A DNA stretch of 64,000 bases from Eunapius fragilis (taxonomy: Eukaryota > Porifera > Demospongiae > Spongillida > Spongillidae): the NCBI GenBank assembly GCA_963681505.1, contig OY811983.1:4208122-4272121 (forward strand), given 5' to 3'. Both the position numbers and the translations under genes were made by a program. Numbering within the stretch: the first letter of the stretch is position 1; each line of letters begins with the position of its first letter. Under the pieces are notes generated by a model, which was not told where the DNA came from, searched no databases, and was given only the letters and a program-made list of their open reading frames with translations. Positions 46,601-51,513 of the stretch are shown piece after piece.

Positions 46601-49555
46601 ATCTCAAAGCGCTCCATCCAATCAGCGAAGTTCCCATGTGAAAAACAACTCGTCAAGCTAATATGTTGCTGCGGCTCCATTCTCTGCAACCAGTGTAACG
46701 CTAAAGTCCTTTACTCAAACGGAACTATAATGTAAGGCGCAATACACTGCATCAATACACAAAACACTTTTTAAAATATTCTTCAACTACTTATGCACAA
46801 GCAGGTCTGAATGACTAATCCATTCCCAGACAGCTTCTGGATAATACAGCTGGACAACTCTATTAGATACAGCTGTAGTCGTCCCGCCAAAAGTAGATGT
46901 ACTTAATGAAGTCAATTACATAGGTTGCGTGGGTGTTACAGCAGTGTATCTTTGACAAGGACCTCAGAATGTATATGTGTTTTGCCCTGATGGAAATGAA
47001 GATGAAGATGGAGAGACAGTATTGTACAAAACTGTCAAGTGAAAGAAGGTTGTTGAGTCCTATTTTAATGCAGCTGTCACTGATTTATGATGTCCTCATT
47101 TATCCTCGGCCAGTTGTACATGCCAGCTGTTTCATCCTTTACATCCCGAAGTGTCCTAAATGTAGGATCTGTAGAACCTGAACCTGCAAACTCGGTAGGA
47201 TCATCACCCTGGATCCATCCAACTAGCTCTCATGAACTGCTGATGAAGAACTTGAAATCTTTCTGAAATCCACCATGCCAGTTAGGTCCTGCATCCCCCA
47301 GTGTGGGGCTATCCCTCCTATGTGTACTGCATGTGATACAGGGTCCCTTGATGATTCTTTGGTCAGTACACCAGGGTCTCTAGGGTTAAATTCAGAGCCA
47401 ACAGTCTTAACAGCATAGAACATATCAACATCTGCCTCGTTTTCCTCCCCGTGAAAGTCATTAGGGCCACATAGAAGTCGACACAGGGCATCTGCATTTC
47501 CATGAAGACTGGTCTTGCTGTATTCTAGGGTGTAATTATACTTGTTCGGGAATAATGCCCAACGTGCCGCTCGGTTGGCTACTAATGCAGTGGTTTCCTT
47601 TTTTTGGACCAAAATGTGACAGCAAGGGGTTTCTAGTCTGTCACAAGGATAAATTGGTGGCCGTTGATCAATTGATGGTATTGTACTTATGAAGATCGAA
47701 GACTGTAGCCTCCTGAATTTGGCTATAGCTTCTTTGGGTGTCTGAAAATGTACTAAAGACATTGGCCACGGGTTGTTCACTGCCATTAGGATACCTATTG
47801 AAAAGTACTGTTCCCAGACCAGTTTCGGAAGCATCACACGAGATACCCACTGGTAGAGGTGGGTCGAAATGTGCCAATACTGTATCTGCTGTCACGATTT
47901 CTTTCAGCTTGGTGAAGACAGCTTGCTTGGAAGGGCCCCAACTCTGCTCTTTCTGTAGTACAGTGATTCTGTAACTGCAGCAAAAACTTCCAATAGAAAT
48001 GCACTGATCCTAGAAATGAACGGAGGCTGGACACATCTGTAGGCGCTGGCATCAGCTTAATTGCGTCCATCTTGGAACCCTTAGCTATTCCATTGCTGGA
48101 CAGTGTGTATCCCTAATATGTGATAGAAGGTTGTGCAAACAAACTCTTGCTCTTGTCAGCAGTGAAAGGCTTTATCTTGGAGCTGTTGTACTGAGGGAGT
48201 TTAAGGCAGCCTAATGGAAAGAACGTATTTGCTTGATGTTGACAATATTTTGATGATTACATTCATATGGTATTCTTGTTAAGTATTCATACATATTATT
48301 ATGGGGATGTTACATAATGCCTTCATTTATAAATATAAACGTAGTCGCTGCTGGTTGGGAAAGCTCAATTACATCCTTAAAATGTTCGCTTGTAAAAAGT
48401 AAAAAGGCAGAGATGAAGACGATGACGGATAAGAAAAATTTTGTGCTTGGTGTGCTACACAATGTCCCAATTTCTCGTCTACGCTTGAAATATAGCGGGC
48501 AAGTTCTTGGTTTGTACAACATTTTCATTTATTTGAACATGCTGCCATCTTGAATGGATTCTAAGCAGGATTGCCACAAGGCTGATGCTAAAGAAACACA
48601 ACCTAAGCATAATTATTATTGCATGATGGTTAGGCCTGTAAAATTATTGCATGATCTATGCAAATCTGAACAATCGTATAACACTGCAAGGTTAATATAT
48701 TCAACAACAGTTCATCAGCCAAGTTTGATGGAAATTTAACGTTTACTACGACACTTTATGAAAGGATAAAGCTGTATGGTCTTGACGAGATATTGATAGG
48801 CTGCCTTAACAACCCAGGAGTAGCAACACACAAAGATTCTCAAGCTGACACCCTGCTCACTAGAATATACTGCTACTCCTGTCAGGTCTGGTCCATTATC
48901 TTCTGGAAATGTGCTGGAGTGGAACTAATCCCCAAAGGAAGTTGGAGCTGCAGAAAAACACCTCGAACCTAGCACCTTGCACTTATTCATTAAAAGCGAG
49001 ATCACCACTTATATACACCTGTAAAGAAAATATAATATAATGATTATTTATGTGTGGCCCCCTTTTATGCAATCATTCGTTCAAAATTGCATCAAAGTTT
49101 GATAACTGGAGCTATCAAAATTCTCATCAAAATATGATTAATTTATATAGAATTCTATTTGATTGTGAGACCTCTTACATTGGCCTATAGTGCAGAGAAC
49201 CTAGTGTTATGTGTTATGTTGTCATAATTGTCCGCGTGATGCTTGTTTATATCATGCCCATTCTCGCACAGTACTATATAATTTTCAGGGCTAGCAACAT
49301 ATGAATACACTTGAATTGCTAAATAAAAATGTAACTCCAAAATTCAATACCTTATGACTTCATAGTTGAATAGTGATCTTTAAAATAGTGCTCCTCATCT
49401 TCTTAATTTTGTACTTTTCACAGGCTCCCCAAATAAAGAAATATTTGGAAACATTCCCATTCCAGTTCTATGTTGTGTTGAAGGATGTAATATCACTTCC
49501 TGCAGTTCTGGGACAGGCACTACACCAGTGGTTTGAATATATCAATACGATGTGA
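157..49555 (+). CDS. MDN1: Midasin (MDN1), 3' part of the gene, 30 exons
   Basis: Midasin is the dynein-like AAA+ ATPase that remodels pre-60S ribosomes in nucleolus and nucleoplasm by pulling on MIDAS-bound UBL proteins (Ytm1/WDR12, Rsa4/NLE1); that role is family knowledge. Exons read here: 157-223, 459-632, 684-772, 2953-3036, 5908-6131, 7579-7646, 7797-7850, 7941-8093, 8167-8301, 8847-8991, 9042-9148, 9211-9310, 13344-13396, 21237-21459, 22841-22929, 26005-26115, 26165-26210, 26263-26312, 27756-27848, 28256-28345, 28399-28548, 28643-28699, 28883-29004, 31911-32085, 32751-32824, 32880-32994, 34305-34421, 34660-34737, 34794-34838, 49424-49555. Every junction is GT-AG and keeps phase, giving 1072 codons and a TGA. 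The AAA ring and most of the linker lie upstream of the window. The first three exons are the least certain because that region is poorly conserved; the acceptors at 157 (or 145) and 459 (or 484) are choices. Confidence 0.95.
3333..3752 (+). other. Cys-rich open reading frame of unknown origin in an MDN1 intron
   Basis: An open frame runs through 3333-3752 with no clear ATG at the start, and the same frame stays open upstream to about 3260 ([18 protein letters not shown]). It is rich in paired cysteines ([19 protein letters not shown]), which resembles a zinc-binding protein or a fragment of a transposon-encoded protein. I do not recognise the family. It lies in the 3037-5907 intron of MDN1 on the same strand and is followed directly by a repeat (3780-4200) that has an inverted copy at 29690-31050, so a mobile-element origin is likely. 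It could also be noise, although coding-like composition argues against that. Confidence 0.3.
3780..4200. repeat. Interspersed repeat, inverted relative of 29690-31050
   Basis: Blocks such as 'ccagggtttatgataa', 'tatgactggatata' and 'gtgtgataaaattaccaca' reappear as reverse complements at 30900-31040 and 29990-30060. The paired blocks keep their order, so these are two diverged copies of one element in opposite orientation in two introns of the same gene. Confidence 0.6.
4201..5907. other. Rest of MDN1 intron 4, no gene recognised
   Basis: Contains a poly-C stretch near 4221-4230 and short open frames on the minus strand (4201-4461, 4907-5125) with no recognisable domain. I see no further exon supported by phase. 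Confidence 0.4.
8167..28548 (+). CDS. MDN1: MDN1 acidic (Asp/Glu-rich) segment, 13 exons
   Basis: Exons from 8167 to 28548 (fragment residues 305-768) encode a low-complexity chain dominated by D, E, N, S and G. Midasins have such a flexible acidic tether between linker and MIDAS domain, which lets the MIDAS domain swing to the ring. Recognisable landmarks in the right order are [11 protein letters not shown] (9042 exon; human has a DERLW-type motif), [11 protein letters not shown] (9211 exon), two basic patches, KRSRE at 26263-26312 and KRPKL at 27756-27848, that match the nuclear-localisation region of the family, and [13 protein letters not shown] at 28256-28345. The segment is shorter than the vertebrate one. 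Several introns separating these small exons are swollen by transposons, the largest being 13397-21236. Confidence 0.92.
9699..10540. mobile_element. Nested piggyBac-like MITE
   Basis: Starts TTAA-TCATAGATTGATCAG and ends CTGATCAATCTATGA-TTAA, so it has perfect 15-bp inverted ends and TTAA duplications at 9699-9702 and 10537-10540. Subterminal repeats of the palindrome CTTACTTAAGTAAG occur on both sides (9747-9763, 10485-10520). No transposase is encoded. It shares its first ten terminal bases with the larger element in which it sits, so it was probably mobilised by the same transposase. Confidence 0.85.
11175..12696 (-). pseudogene. piggyBac transposase (PGBD / DDE_Tnp_1_7 family), broken
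   Basis: The N-terminal part (12394-12696) is acidic, as in many piggyBac proteins, followed by [18 protein letters not shown]; the frame then shifts to VELNCND...[11 protein letters not shown] (12209-12403). The central catalytic half is in 11444-11899: [15 protein letters not shown] and [17 protein letters not shown] match the family's conserved block around a catalytic aspartate. Further down, [19 protein letters not shown] and [11 protein letters not shown] (11300-11450) match the conserved NHxRQ...LETxWGTQxW...TDAY block, interrupted by stops. At least three frame breaks make it inactive. Confidence 0.85.
14040..14265. repeat. Interspersed repeat, inverted relative of 58494-58746
   Basis: The blocks 'gcatgtgtgcaacct', 'caggtttttggattgcaa' and 'ggtatttctat' occur as reverse complements at 58560-58660 in a DIS3L2 intron. 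This copy lacks clear terminal repeats, while the one at 58494-58746 keeps them. Confidence 0.6.
14614..14771 (-). repeat. Ngaro split direct repeat B2
   Basis: Near-identical to 14976-15128, starting TAATTCTCTACGGGGGACGC and ending in GGATCCCCTGC. Contains the short palindrome CCCCGTGAACGGGG. Confidence 0.85.
14834..14975 (-). repeat. Ngaro split direct repeat A2
   Basis: Matches 19600-19743 from GAACTGAC to TTAACCTTCATT. The shared core includes CACGTCGGGGTACACCCCCT and GCCATTAACTGCGGTTAACT. Confidence 0.85.
14976..15128 (-). repeat. Ngaro split direct repeat B1
   Basis: Copy of B2 lying directly between the recombinase gene and A2. It differs from B2 by a few substitutions and a small deletion after the GGGGCTGGGG block. 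Confidence 0.85.
15223..16195 (-). pseudogene. Ngaro tyrosine recombinase, frameshifted
   Basis: The N-terminal core-binding part reads [17 protein letters not shown] and AILVYFWQ (15887-16195). The catalytic part is split over three frames. The C-terminal half is clear: [18 protein letters not shown] (the HxxR pair), then [17 protein letters not shown] with the nucleophilic tyrosine (15223-15675). The first catalytic arginine, expected in an FLRxGEL-type motif near 15750, reads FFQLGELL, that is Gln, which would fit a CGG-to-CAG CpG transition. Frame shifts near 15680-15780 and 15890 also break the protein. Confidence 0.85.
16120..17880 (-). pseudogene. Ngaro reverse transcriptase and RNase H, active site deleted
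   Basis: In order on the minus strand: [20 protein letters not shown] and [13 protein letters not shown] (about 17700-17800), the entry block of DIRS/Ngaro RTs; [19 protein letters not shown] (17450-17530), the fingers motif; [15 protein letters not shown] (17220-17270). The catalytic tyrosine-x-Asp-Asp box should follow HYL at about 17150, but the sequence passes from CATTAC directly to TTGTCCTAGG, with the Asp codons missing and the frame changed. RNase H follows ([38 protein letters not shown], 16240-16690). The RT cannot be active. Confidence 0.88.
18109..19062 (-). pseudogene. Ngaro gag-like protein with Cys/His motifs
   Basis: Overlapping minus-strand frames encode [37 protein letters not shown] and the block [13 protein letters not shown]...[14 protein letters not shown], then [14 protein letters not shown] (a CxxC-xGxH-x-C zinc knuckle) and [13 protein letters not shown]. 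This arrangement upstream of RT is typical of the first ORF of DIRS/Ngaro elements in invertebrates. Frame shifts near 18640 and 18780 break the chain. Confidence 0.7.
19129..19390. repeat. 28-bp tandem array inside the Ngaro element
   Basis: About nine copies of a unit GAGCTACGTTCAACGGCCTA plus GCTCCGAC, with one degenerate copy carrying a small insertion near 19350. The period (for example 19224 to 19252) is 28, not a multiple of three, so it cannot code for a clean peptide repeat. It lies between the two gag-like pieces. Confidence 0.9.
19376..19633 (-). pseudogene. Possible Ngaro gag N-terminus
   Basis: A short minus-strand frame contains [20 protein letters not shown], a helical start often found in retroelement gag-like ORFs. 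It is separated from the rest of gag by the 28-bp tandem array. Assignment is positional only. Confidence 0.4.
19600..19743 (-). repeat. Ngaro split direct repeat A1 (5' end of element)
   Basis: Matches A2 over about 140 bp and ends at TTAACCTTCATT, after which the flanking intron begins. It marks the upstream boundary of the element on the minus strand. Confidence 0.85.
20189..20374 (-). pseudogene. Ty3/gypsy reverse-transcriptase relic
   Basis: Minus-strand [13 protein letters not shown] is the gypsy RT block before the palm, and a frame shift later the bases encode MPFGLTNAS, the strongly conserved next block. Nothing else of the element is recognisable nearby, so this is a short decayed fragment. 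Confidence 0.65.
21466..21655. repeat. Compound microsatellite (ATC)n then (CATA)n
   Basis: About 12 ATC units starting a few bases past the MDN1 splice donor at 21460, followed by about 25 CATA units. Its translated frames give artefactual poly-His and poly-Tyr-Ile-His peptides. Confidence 0.97.
21757..22792. mobile_element. Non-autonomous element with about 150-bp inverted repeats
   Basis: The left arm (GTATTCCATG...GTTTCTGCATGACTGTCTCG, through TCACCTCCTAGAGTTCAGCC to about 21905) is mirrored by the right arm starting near 22638 and ending GGAAACTTGC...CATGGAATAC. About 730 bp of unmatched sequence lies between the arms, with no coding domain. It fills most of the MDN1 intron 21460-22840; the right arm stops about 48 bp before the next exon. 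Confidence 0.8.
23345..23645. mobile_element. Foldback element F1, copy 1
   Basis: A near-perfect palindrome: the arm with AGGTGATGGTGGTGTAAAAA and AAAAGGAATAATGAAA is repeated in reverse as TTTCATTATTCCTTTT and TTTTTACACCACCATCACCT. The loop is about 25 bp. Sister copies are at 26322-26545 and 30055-30370. Confidence 0.85.
23680..24619. mobile_element. Foldback element F2, copy 1 (empty site identifiable)
   Basis: The ends are inverted: GGGGTCGAGTTAGCAAAAAG on the left and CTTTTCACTAACTCAAACCC on the right, with arms of about 300 bp (for example ATTTCTCTGTGGTAAAATAGA and its partner). The related sequence at 26546-26565 runs straight across the insertion point, so it represents the empty site. 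No ORF of interest is inside. Confidence 0.85.
24620..25412. repeat. Repeat block R, copy 1
   Basis: Aligned with 26546-27258 in the same orientation: 'ttcataccatgatatcatggatgg', 'agccagacagggtaggg', 'ttgtatggaccacacttaaac', 'ccaaaatatgcaggcc' and 'aagctgcgtaacgaat' occur in order in both. Copy 1 also carries a nested set of perfect palindromes at 24967-25080 (GAAACAATTGTTACACATCG and CTGCAGAATTCTGCAG centres). Confidence 0.85.
26322..26545. mobile_element. Foldback element F1, copy 2, truncated at the left end
   Basis: Same palindromic design as copy 1 but the outer left arm is missing; it begins only about 9 bp after the MDN1 exon that ends at 26312. The right arm is complete (TTTTTACACCACCATCACCT). 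Confidence 0.8.
26546..27258. repeat. Repeat block R, copy 2
   Basis: Direct copy of 24620-25412, without the F2 insertion and without the 24967-25080 palindromes. Both copies follow an F1 foldback, so F1 plus R is probably one composite repeat of about 1 kb. Confidence 0.85.
27270..27480 (-). pseudogene. Ty3/gypsy reverse-transcriptase relic
   Basis: Minus-strand bases encode [11 protein letters not shown], then after frame changes [20 protein letters not shown] and MDTVVKF, in the order of gypsy RT. Heavily mutated; no LTR is visible. Confidence 0.7.
28643..34838 (+). CDS. MDN1: MDN1 MIDAS/VWA domain exons
   Basis: Eight exons encode most of the C-terminal metal-ion-dependent adhesion-site domain that grips UBL-domain substrates. 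A helical entry ([16 protein letters not shown]) leads to [16 protein letters not shown] and IWLRR, a hallmark block of midasin. The DxSxS MIDAS motif reads [11 protein letters not shown], with D874, S876 and S878 of the fragment. The second conserved block is [11 protein letters not shown] (32880-32994), and the third metal-site aspartate sits in ILSDGRGVF (D978, 34305-34421). [11 protein letters not shown] closes the block at 34794-34838. All metal-coordinating residues of a working MIDAS are present, so this copy looks functional rather than a pseudogene. Confidence 0.97.
29690..31050. repeat. Composite repeat, inverted relative of 3780-4200, with an F1 copy inside
   Basis: Reverse-complement matches to 3780-4200 flank an F1 foldback (30055-30370). 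A poly-G run at 29943-29960 corresponds to the poly-C run near 4221. A short plus-strand frame at 30619-30834 ([18 protein letters not shown]...) looks coding but I do not recognise it. Confidence 0.6.
30055..30370. mobile_element. Foldback element F1, copy 3
   Basis: Palindrome with arms AAACAAGGGTCTGTAATAGT and ACTATTACAGACCCTTGTTT and the F1 signature TTTTTACACCACCATTGCCT. The inner arm sequence differs from copies 1 and 2 yet is matched within this copy. Confidence 0.85.
33000..34300. other. MDN1 intron 26, no gene recognised
   Basis: Contains poly-G runs (34003-34018 and 34245-34259) and short random frames. I see no exon, RNA gene or clear element. Confidence 0.4.
34593..34636. repeat. 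(AC)n microsatellite
   Basis: About 22 AC units in the short MDN1 intron 34422-34659, ending about 25 bp before the splice acceptor at 34659. Confidence 0.97.
34863..34890. repeat. Possible solo piggyBac-like terminal repeat
   Basis: TATCATAGATTGACCATGC repeats the left end of the piggyBac element at 9678 (TCATAGATTGACCAT). No partner end or TTAA pair was found nearby. Confidence 0.4.
35095..35305. mobile_element. Palindromic MITE with flanking direct repeats
   Basis: Arms CTCGATCATAGAGAAAATAA/TTATTTTCTCTATGATCGAG and GTATACATTGG/CCAATGTATAC surround a loop of about 50 bp. TAACGAGGGAAT occurs once on each side (about 35080 and 35313) and could be part of the element or a duplicated target. 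Confidence 0.75.
35306..36022. other. Intron segment, no gene recognised
   Basis: Short coding-like stretches (35540-35640 and 35750-35985, plus strand) contain lysine/arginine-rich residues and do not join in phase with MDN1. I could not assign them. Confidence 0.35.
36023..36273 (-). repeat. Gypsy 3' LTR
   Basis: Matches 46694-46940 across blocks such as GGCGCAATACACTGCATCAA and AGCTGTAGTCGTCCCGCCAA. Contains the imperfect inverted ends TGTAAC/GTTACA. Confidence 0.9.
36600..37900 (-). pseudogene. Gypsy RNase H tail and integrase
   Basis: RNase H end: [20 protein letters not shown] and ADALSRVP (37680-37830). Integrase zinc region: [19 protein letters not shown] and [10 protein letters not shown] (37238-37462). 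Catalytic core: [10 protein letters not shown] (first Asp) and [12 protein letters not shown] (second Asp) at 37017-37241; then AYHPQGDGM near 36980. The C-terminal [15 protein letters not shown] and [10 protein letters not shown] are at 36780-36900. Several frame shifts are present. Confidence 0.88.
38244..38741 (-). pseudogene. Gypsy reverse transcriptase, C-terminal half
   Basis: Starts with [20 protein letters not shown], then [20 protein letters not shown] and the intact active-site box [13 protein letters not shown] (about 38490), [17 protein letters not shown] frame shift lies near 38600. Confidence 0.92.
39205..41622 (-). mobile_element. Tc1/mariner-IS630 superfamily element, innermost of the nest
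   Basis: Flanked by TA at 39203-39204 and 41623-41624. Ends are inverted: left AGGTACGCGACACCATCGAG, right (reverse complement) AAGTCCATGACACCATCGAG, continuing with GAAGTAAA, so about 28 bp. The matching right arm of the host element (44560-44585) shows the uninterrupted sequence. It encodes a broken DDE transposase on the minus strand. Confidence 0.92.
39670..41050 (-). pseudogene. DDE transposase, Tc1/mariner-IS630 type, broken
   Basis: Starts [14 protein letters not shown] (about 41040). A basic helix-turn-helix N-terminus ([20 protein letters not shown], 40770-40830) precedes a TGA at about 40632 and frame shifts at about 40570 and 39910. The catalytic domain shows three acidic motifs: [15 protein letters not shown] (first Asp), [13 protein letters not shown] (second Asp) and [20 protein letters not shown] (third, Glu in PIE). 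That spacing and the PPY...PIE...W block are diagnostic of the IS630/Tc1 DDE fold. It has no match to the host element's own transposase. Confidence 0.88.
41747..44270 (-). pseudogene. Candidate transposase of the long-TIR element, frameshifted
   Basis: Minus-strand frames in order: a Cys-rich start ([10 protein letters not shown], then [15 protein letters not shown], about 44110-44230), a Gln/Ser-rich tandem repeat (43870-44090), [20 protein letters not shown] and [20 protein letters not shown] (43400-43600, helix-turn-helix-like), a part with [20 protein letters not shown] (43260-43330), then [20 protein letters not shown] (first acidic residue candidate, about 42720), [20 protein letters not shown] (second Asp candidate, about 42450), and [20 protein letters not shown] (about 42370). 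The Asp-bearing strands suggest a DDE/D nuclease. The catalytic third residue is not identified. Frame shifts near 43380, 42990 and 42480 are visible. Confidence 0.6.
43870..44090 (-). repeat. 30-bp coding tandem repeat in the candidate transposase
   Basis: Seven or more units of a 30-bp sequence, GGATGAAGAAGGCTGCTGGA plus GCTCTTGCTG on the plus strand, encode [13 protein letters not shown] decapeptides on the minus strand. Because 30 is a multiple of three, all six frames stay open, which explains the long shadow frames here. Confidence 0.95.
44990..45169 (-). pseudogene. Gypsy reverse transcriptase, N-terminal half
   Basis: Reads [20 protein letters not shown] and [20 protein letters not shown], the fingers part of gypsy RT. 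It stops at 45027, exactly where the DNA transposon begins; the partner half resumes at 38741 in the same frame once the 4-bp duplication is removed. Confidence 0.9.
45510..46689 (-). pseudogene. Gypsy gag and protease region
   Basis: Gag starts [12 protein letters not shown] at 46689 and continues [37 protein letters not shown] and [12 protein letters not shown] through two frame shifts. Two CCHC knuckles follow ([14 protein letters not shown] and [14 protein letters not shown], 45960-46030). The retropepsin motif is [20 protein letters not shown] (about 45740). This order and these motifs are typical for invertebrate Ty3/gypsy. Frame shifts near 46450, 46150 and 45870 disable it. Confidence 0.88.
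46694..46940 (-). repeat. Gypsy 5' LTR
   Basis: Upstream LTR on the coding (minus) strand; the gag ATG (MEPQQH) begins about 13 bp after its end, so there is almost no leader. Confidence 0.9.
47220..48130 (-). pseudogene. Second gypsy relic: RT end and RNase H
   Basis: Minus-strand [23 protein letters not shown] is the RT thumb/connection block (reported here from 48070), followed by [17 protein letters not shown] (RNase H, first Asp), [13 protein letters not shown] (drifted) and [19 protein letters not shown]...GNADALCRL (47480-47580). It belongs to a different gypsy lineage from 36023-46940 and has no LTRs in view. Frame shifts near 47700 and 47880 are present. Confidence 0.85.
48140..49423. 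other. End of the last MDN1 intron, no gene recognised
   Basis: Ordinary AT-rich sequence. A small plus-strand frame at 48317-48553 has no recognisable domain. I see no element boundary and no extra exon. Confidence 0.4.
49424..49555 (+). CDS. MDN1: MDN1 terminal exon
   Basis: The last exon follows a pyrimidine-rich acceptor (cttttcacag) and encodes 43 residues before TGA. It begins [13 protein letters not shown] and ends [11 protein letters not shown], matching the universal midasin C-terminus (YLxxFPFPYY...LRDxxxLP...LRQWFEL). It is in phase with the exon ending at 34838 (both phase 0). The separation of 14,585 bp is far larger than any other intron seen here and is explained by nested transposons. 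A possible ATTAAA-type poly(A) signal lies near 49671; I did not find a better one close to the stop. Confidence 0.97.
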   Translation, partial: APQIKKYLETFPFQFYVVLKDVISLPAVLGQALHQWFEYINTM

Positions 49556-50329
49556 TGATATCTATGCTTTGTTCTAATGACAATCACGCATTGCATGTTA
49601 TGTATTTGTTATTTGGTTATCTCGTTCATTTATTTACTTTTATGGTGGTGAACAGTGTAAATAGGGTAGATTAAAATTTAGTCTGCATGGATAGTGTTCT
49701 GCCGGCACCCTGCACTTTAAATTTGGGGCTAAGGCTTATTATTTTGTTGCTGTTTGTAAGCATCGCTACCTTTATTATCCGTAATAATTGGCGCCGCCAA
49801 ATTGATAGAAACAACAAGTCAGCACATGTGAGGTGTATACATAATGAAGAATCTACATGAAGGGTGTTAGTAGTAAGGAGGACTCCATCTTGTGCAACAT
49901 ATCCATTTCCATTTGCAATGAAACTCAGTGGCTTGAACACTATGTAAATTACAGCCACCAAGTAGTAGCCATAGAATATGGCAGCTACACCAATATAGTC
50001 TTATTATGCTTCAAGCAATATTTGAAAACTTCCTATTGATAATAAGACTTGCTTCCTTCATGATAAAAGAAATTCTTCATTGAGGTCGAGAAGATATATT
50101 CTGCTGAATGAAATAAACTGCAAACATGCACTTAAAAGTGCATATCTGAGGAAGGAATATCCAAAACGTGGGTTACTCAAAATTGTGATTATCAGTGGAA
50201 TTATAACAGCTACCTGATTCACTGAGATAATCAAGATGGGCCTCCTACCATTTATTGCTGAAGTGTTCCCTGCATCAATTTTGGCAAGATGACGATCCCA
50301 AACATGCCAGCGACGGCTCAAGCTTTCTC

Positions 50330-50415
50330 CATGGTGTGCGATAATCCTCTTCCCTCTCCCCTCCCTCTGTCTTCCACTCTCTCTCTTCCTCTCTTCCCTC
50401 CCCCCCCCTCTCTCC
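50330..50415. repeat. Polypyrimidine (CCCTCT)-like tract
   Basis: A CT-only stretch in the space between the two genes, with degenerate CCCTCTCTC units. It produces artefactual Arg/Glu/Gly-rich frames on the minus strand. Confidence 0.9.
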
Positions 50416-50486
50416 CTCATCTCTTTTACACACTATGAGCCCTTTACTACAAAGTTCGGTAACCATCAAGGTTAAAACCACAAAAC

Positions 50487-51330
50487 TAAACGAAGGAGCG
50501 TCTTTCCAGAGCAATGCTTCGATAATCTATAATAAAAATTATCGGCCAAAAAAGTGGGGGGCAGCTGCCCGGGCCCCTTGCCCCCCGGGGACGGCTCCGC
50601 GGGCCCTGTGGGTTGGGGCGGATCACCAGTTTCAGGGCTGATAATACCCATTGAAGTAAGGTGGTGACAATAACACCACAGAACCCAGTGAAGCAATTCA
50701 GGGAAAAGTGGGTACTACATTCCTCCAACAGGACCTGACGTGGCATCAAATTGAACCCTTTGTGCATATCAATTTTAATTACGGCAATATCTTCATCCAA
50801 TGTTCTTCCACATGCCTTAGCCCATGTATGATTTTTTTTTTTTTTTTTTTGCCCCTGAAGAACATGCTACACCCTTTGTAGTTTTGCTCAAACACTTTCC
50901 GACCAGGCGATGTAGAGTTTCACTAACCGCAATAGGGCAAATATCAGGACAATTAGGTTTGTTCTGTGAGACTTCCACTGGCTAGAAACTTTGAAATCAG
51001 CTGAGACTGGCCAGTGCTAGAAGATTGACCACCTCCCTCAATAAAGCACCTATGGGGTACCCTTCAGCAGCATTCCATAAGGCTGAATACGAAGGCCAGA
51101 TGGTCTGCAGGCCACGGTGGGGAGTGTAGGTGAGAGGGATACTGATACTTATTCCTCAACAGTTTCCAAGTTGTATCATTGTTAGGTGCAACAGATGTTA
51201 GAACCTGATATGCCTTTCCAAACAGGCCTTCCTTAGCAAGGGAATCACAACAGTATGAACAACCTTTGCATGATCATAATTGGGGAATGAGAGTGGCCAA
51301 TGGCATGCTGAAAAAGTGCTTCAAACTGTC
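50487..51330 (-). pseudogene. Orphan reverse-transcriptase relic between MDN1 and DIS3L2
   Basis: Minus-strand frames encode, in order, KFLASGSLTEQT, CPIAVSETLHRLVGKCLSKT (50880-50950), then after a poly-A run (plus-strand T at 50831-50850) VIKIDMHKGFNLMPRQVLLE (50700-50800), ELLHWVLWCY and a drifted GDP motif. This is the block order of the non-LTR-like RTs found as lone ORFs in many invertebrates (RPIAVGE...LRRL...KxDxxNAFN...GDPLGP). It is fragmented by at least two frame shifts and ends in a GC-rich patch at 50560-50630. Confidence 0.7.
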
Positions 51331-51513
51331 TGTTGGACCACAAATTTGTCAACATAAGTGGTTAGTGGATTAAATTCACTAATTCATCTATCATAACCTG
51401 GTTCATGTGAGATAGTTGCATGGCATTAGTTATCTGATTTGACTACAATATAATTATATACATATATATACACGTAAATACCACTTATTTGTCTTCAAAC
51501 ATACAGATAAGTG

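Larger units (their letters stand above)
36023..46940 (-). mobile_element. Ty3/gypsy LTR retrotransposon, split by a DNA transposon
   Basis: Two LTRs of about 250 bp bound it (36023-36273 and 46694-46940), each starting TGTAACGC and ending GTTACA in plus orientation. Minus-strand order is gag, zinc knuckles, protease, RT, RNase H, integrase, which is the Ty3/gypsy order. The RT is cut by the element 38742-45023. The LTRs differ by several substitutions and small indels, so insertion is not recent. Flanks GACAG and GCAGT do not give a perfect 5-bp duplication. A TGG next to the 5' LTR (46691-46693) could start the primer-binding site. It lies in the last MDN1 intron. Confidence 0.92.

Noticed and set aside
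50058..50514. Arg/Glu/Gly-rich minus-strand frames
   Set aside because: They come from the CT-rich tract and show no conserved domain.
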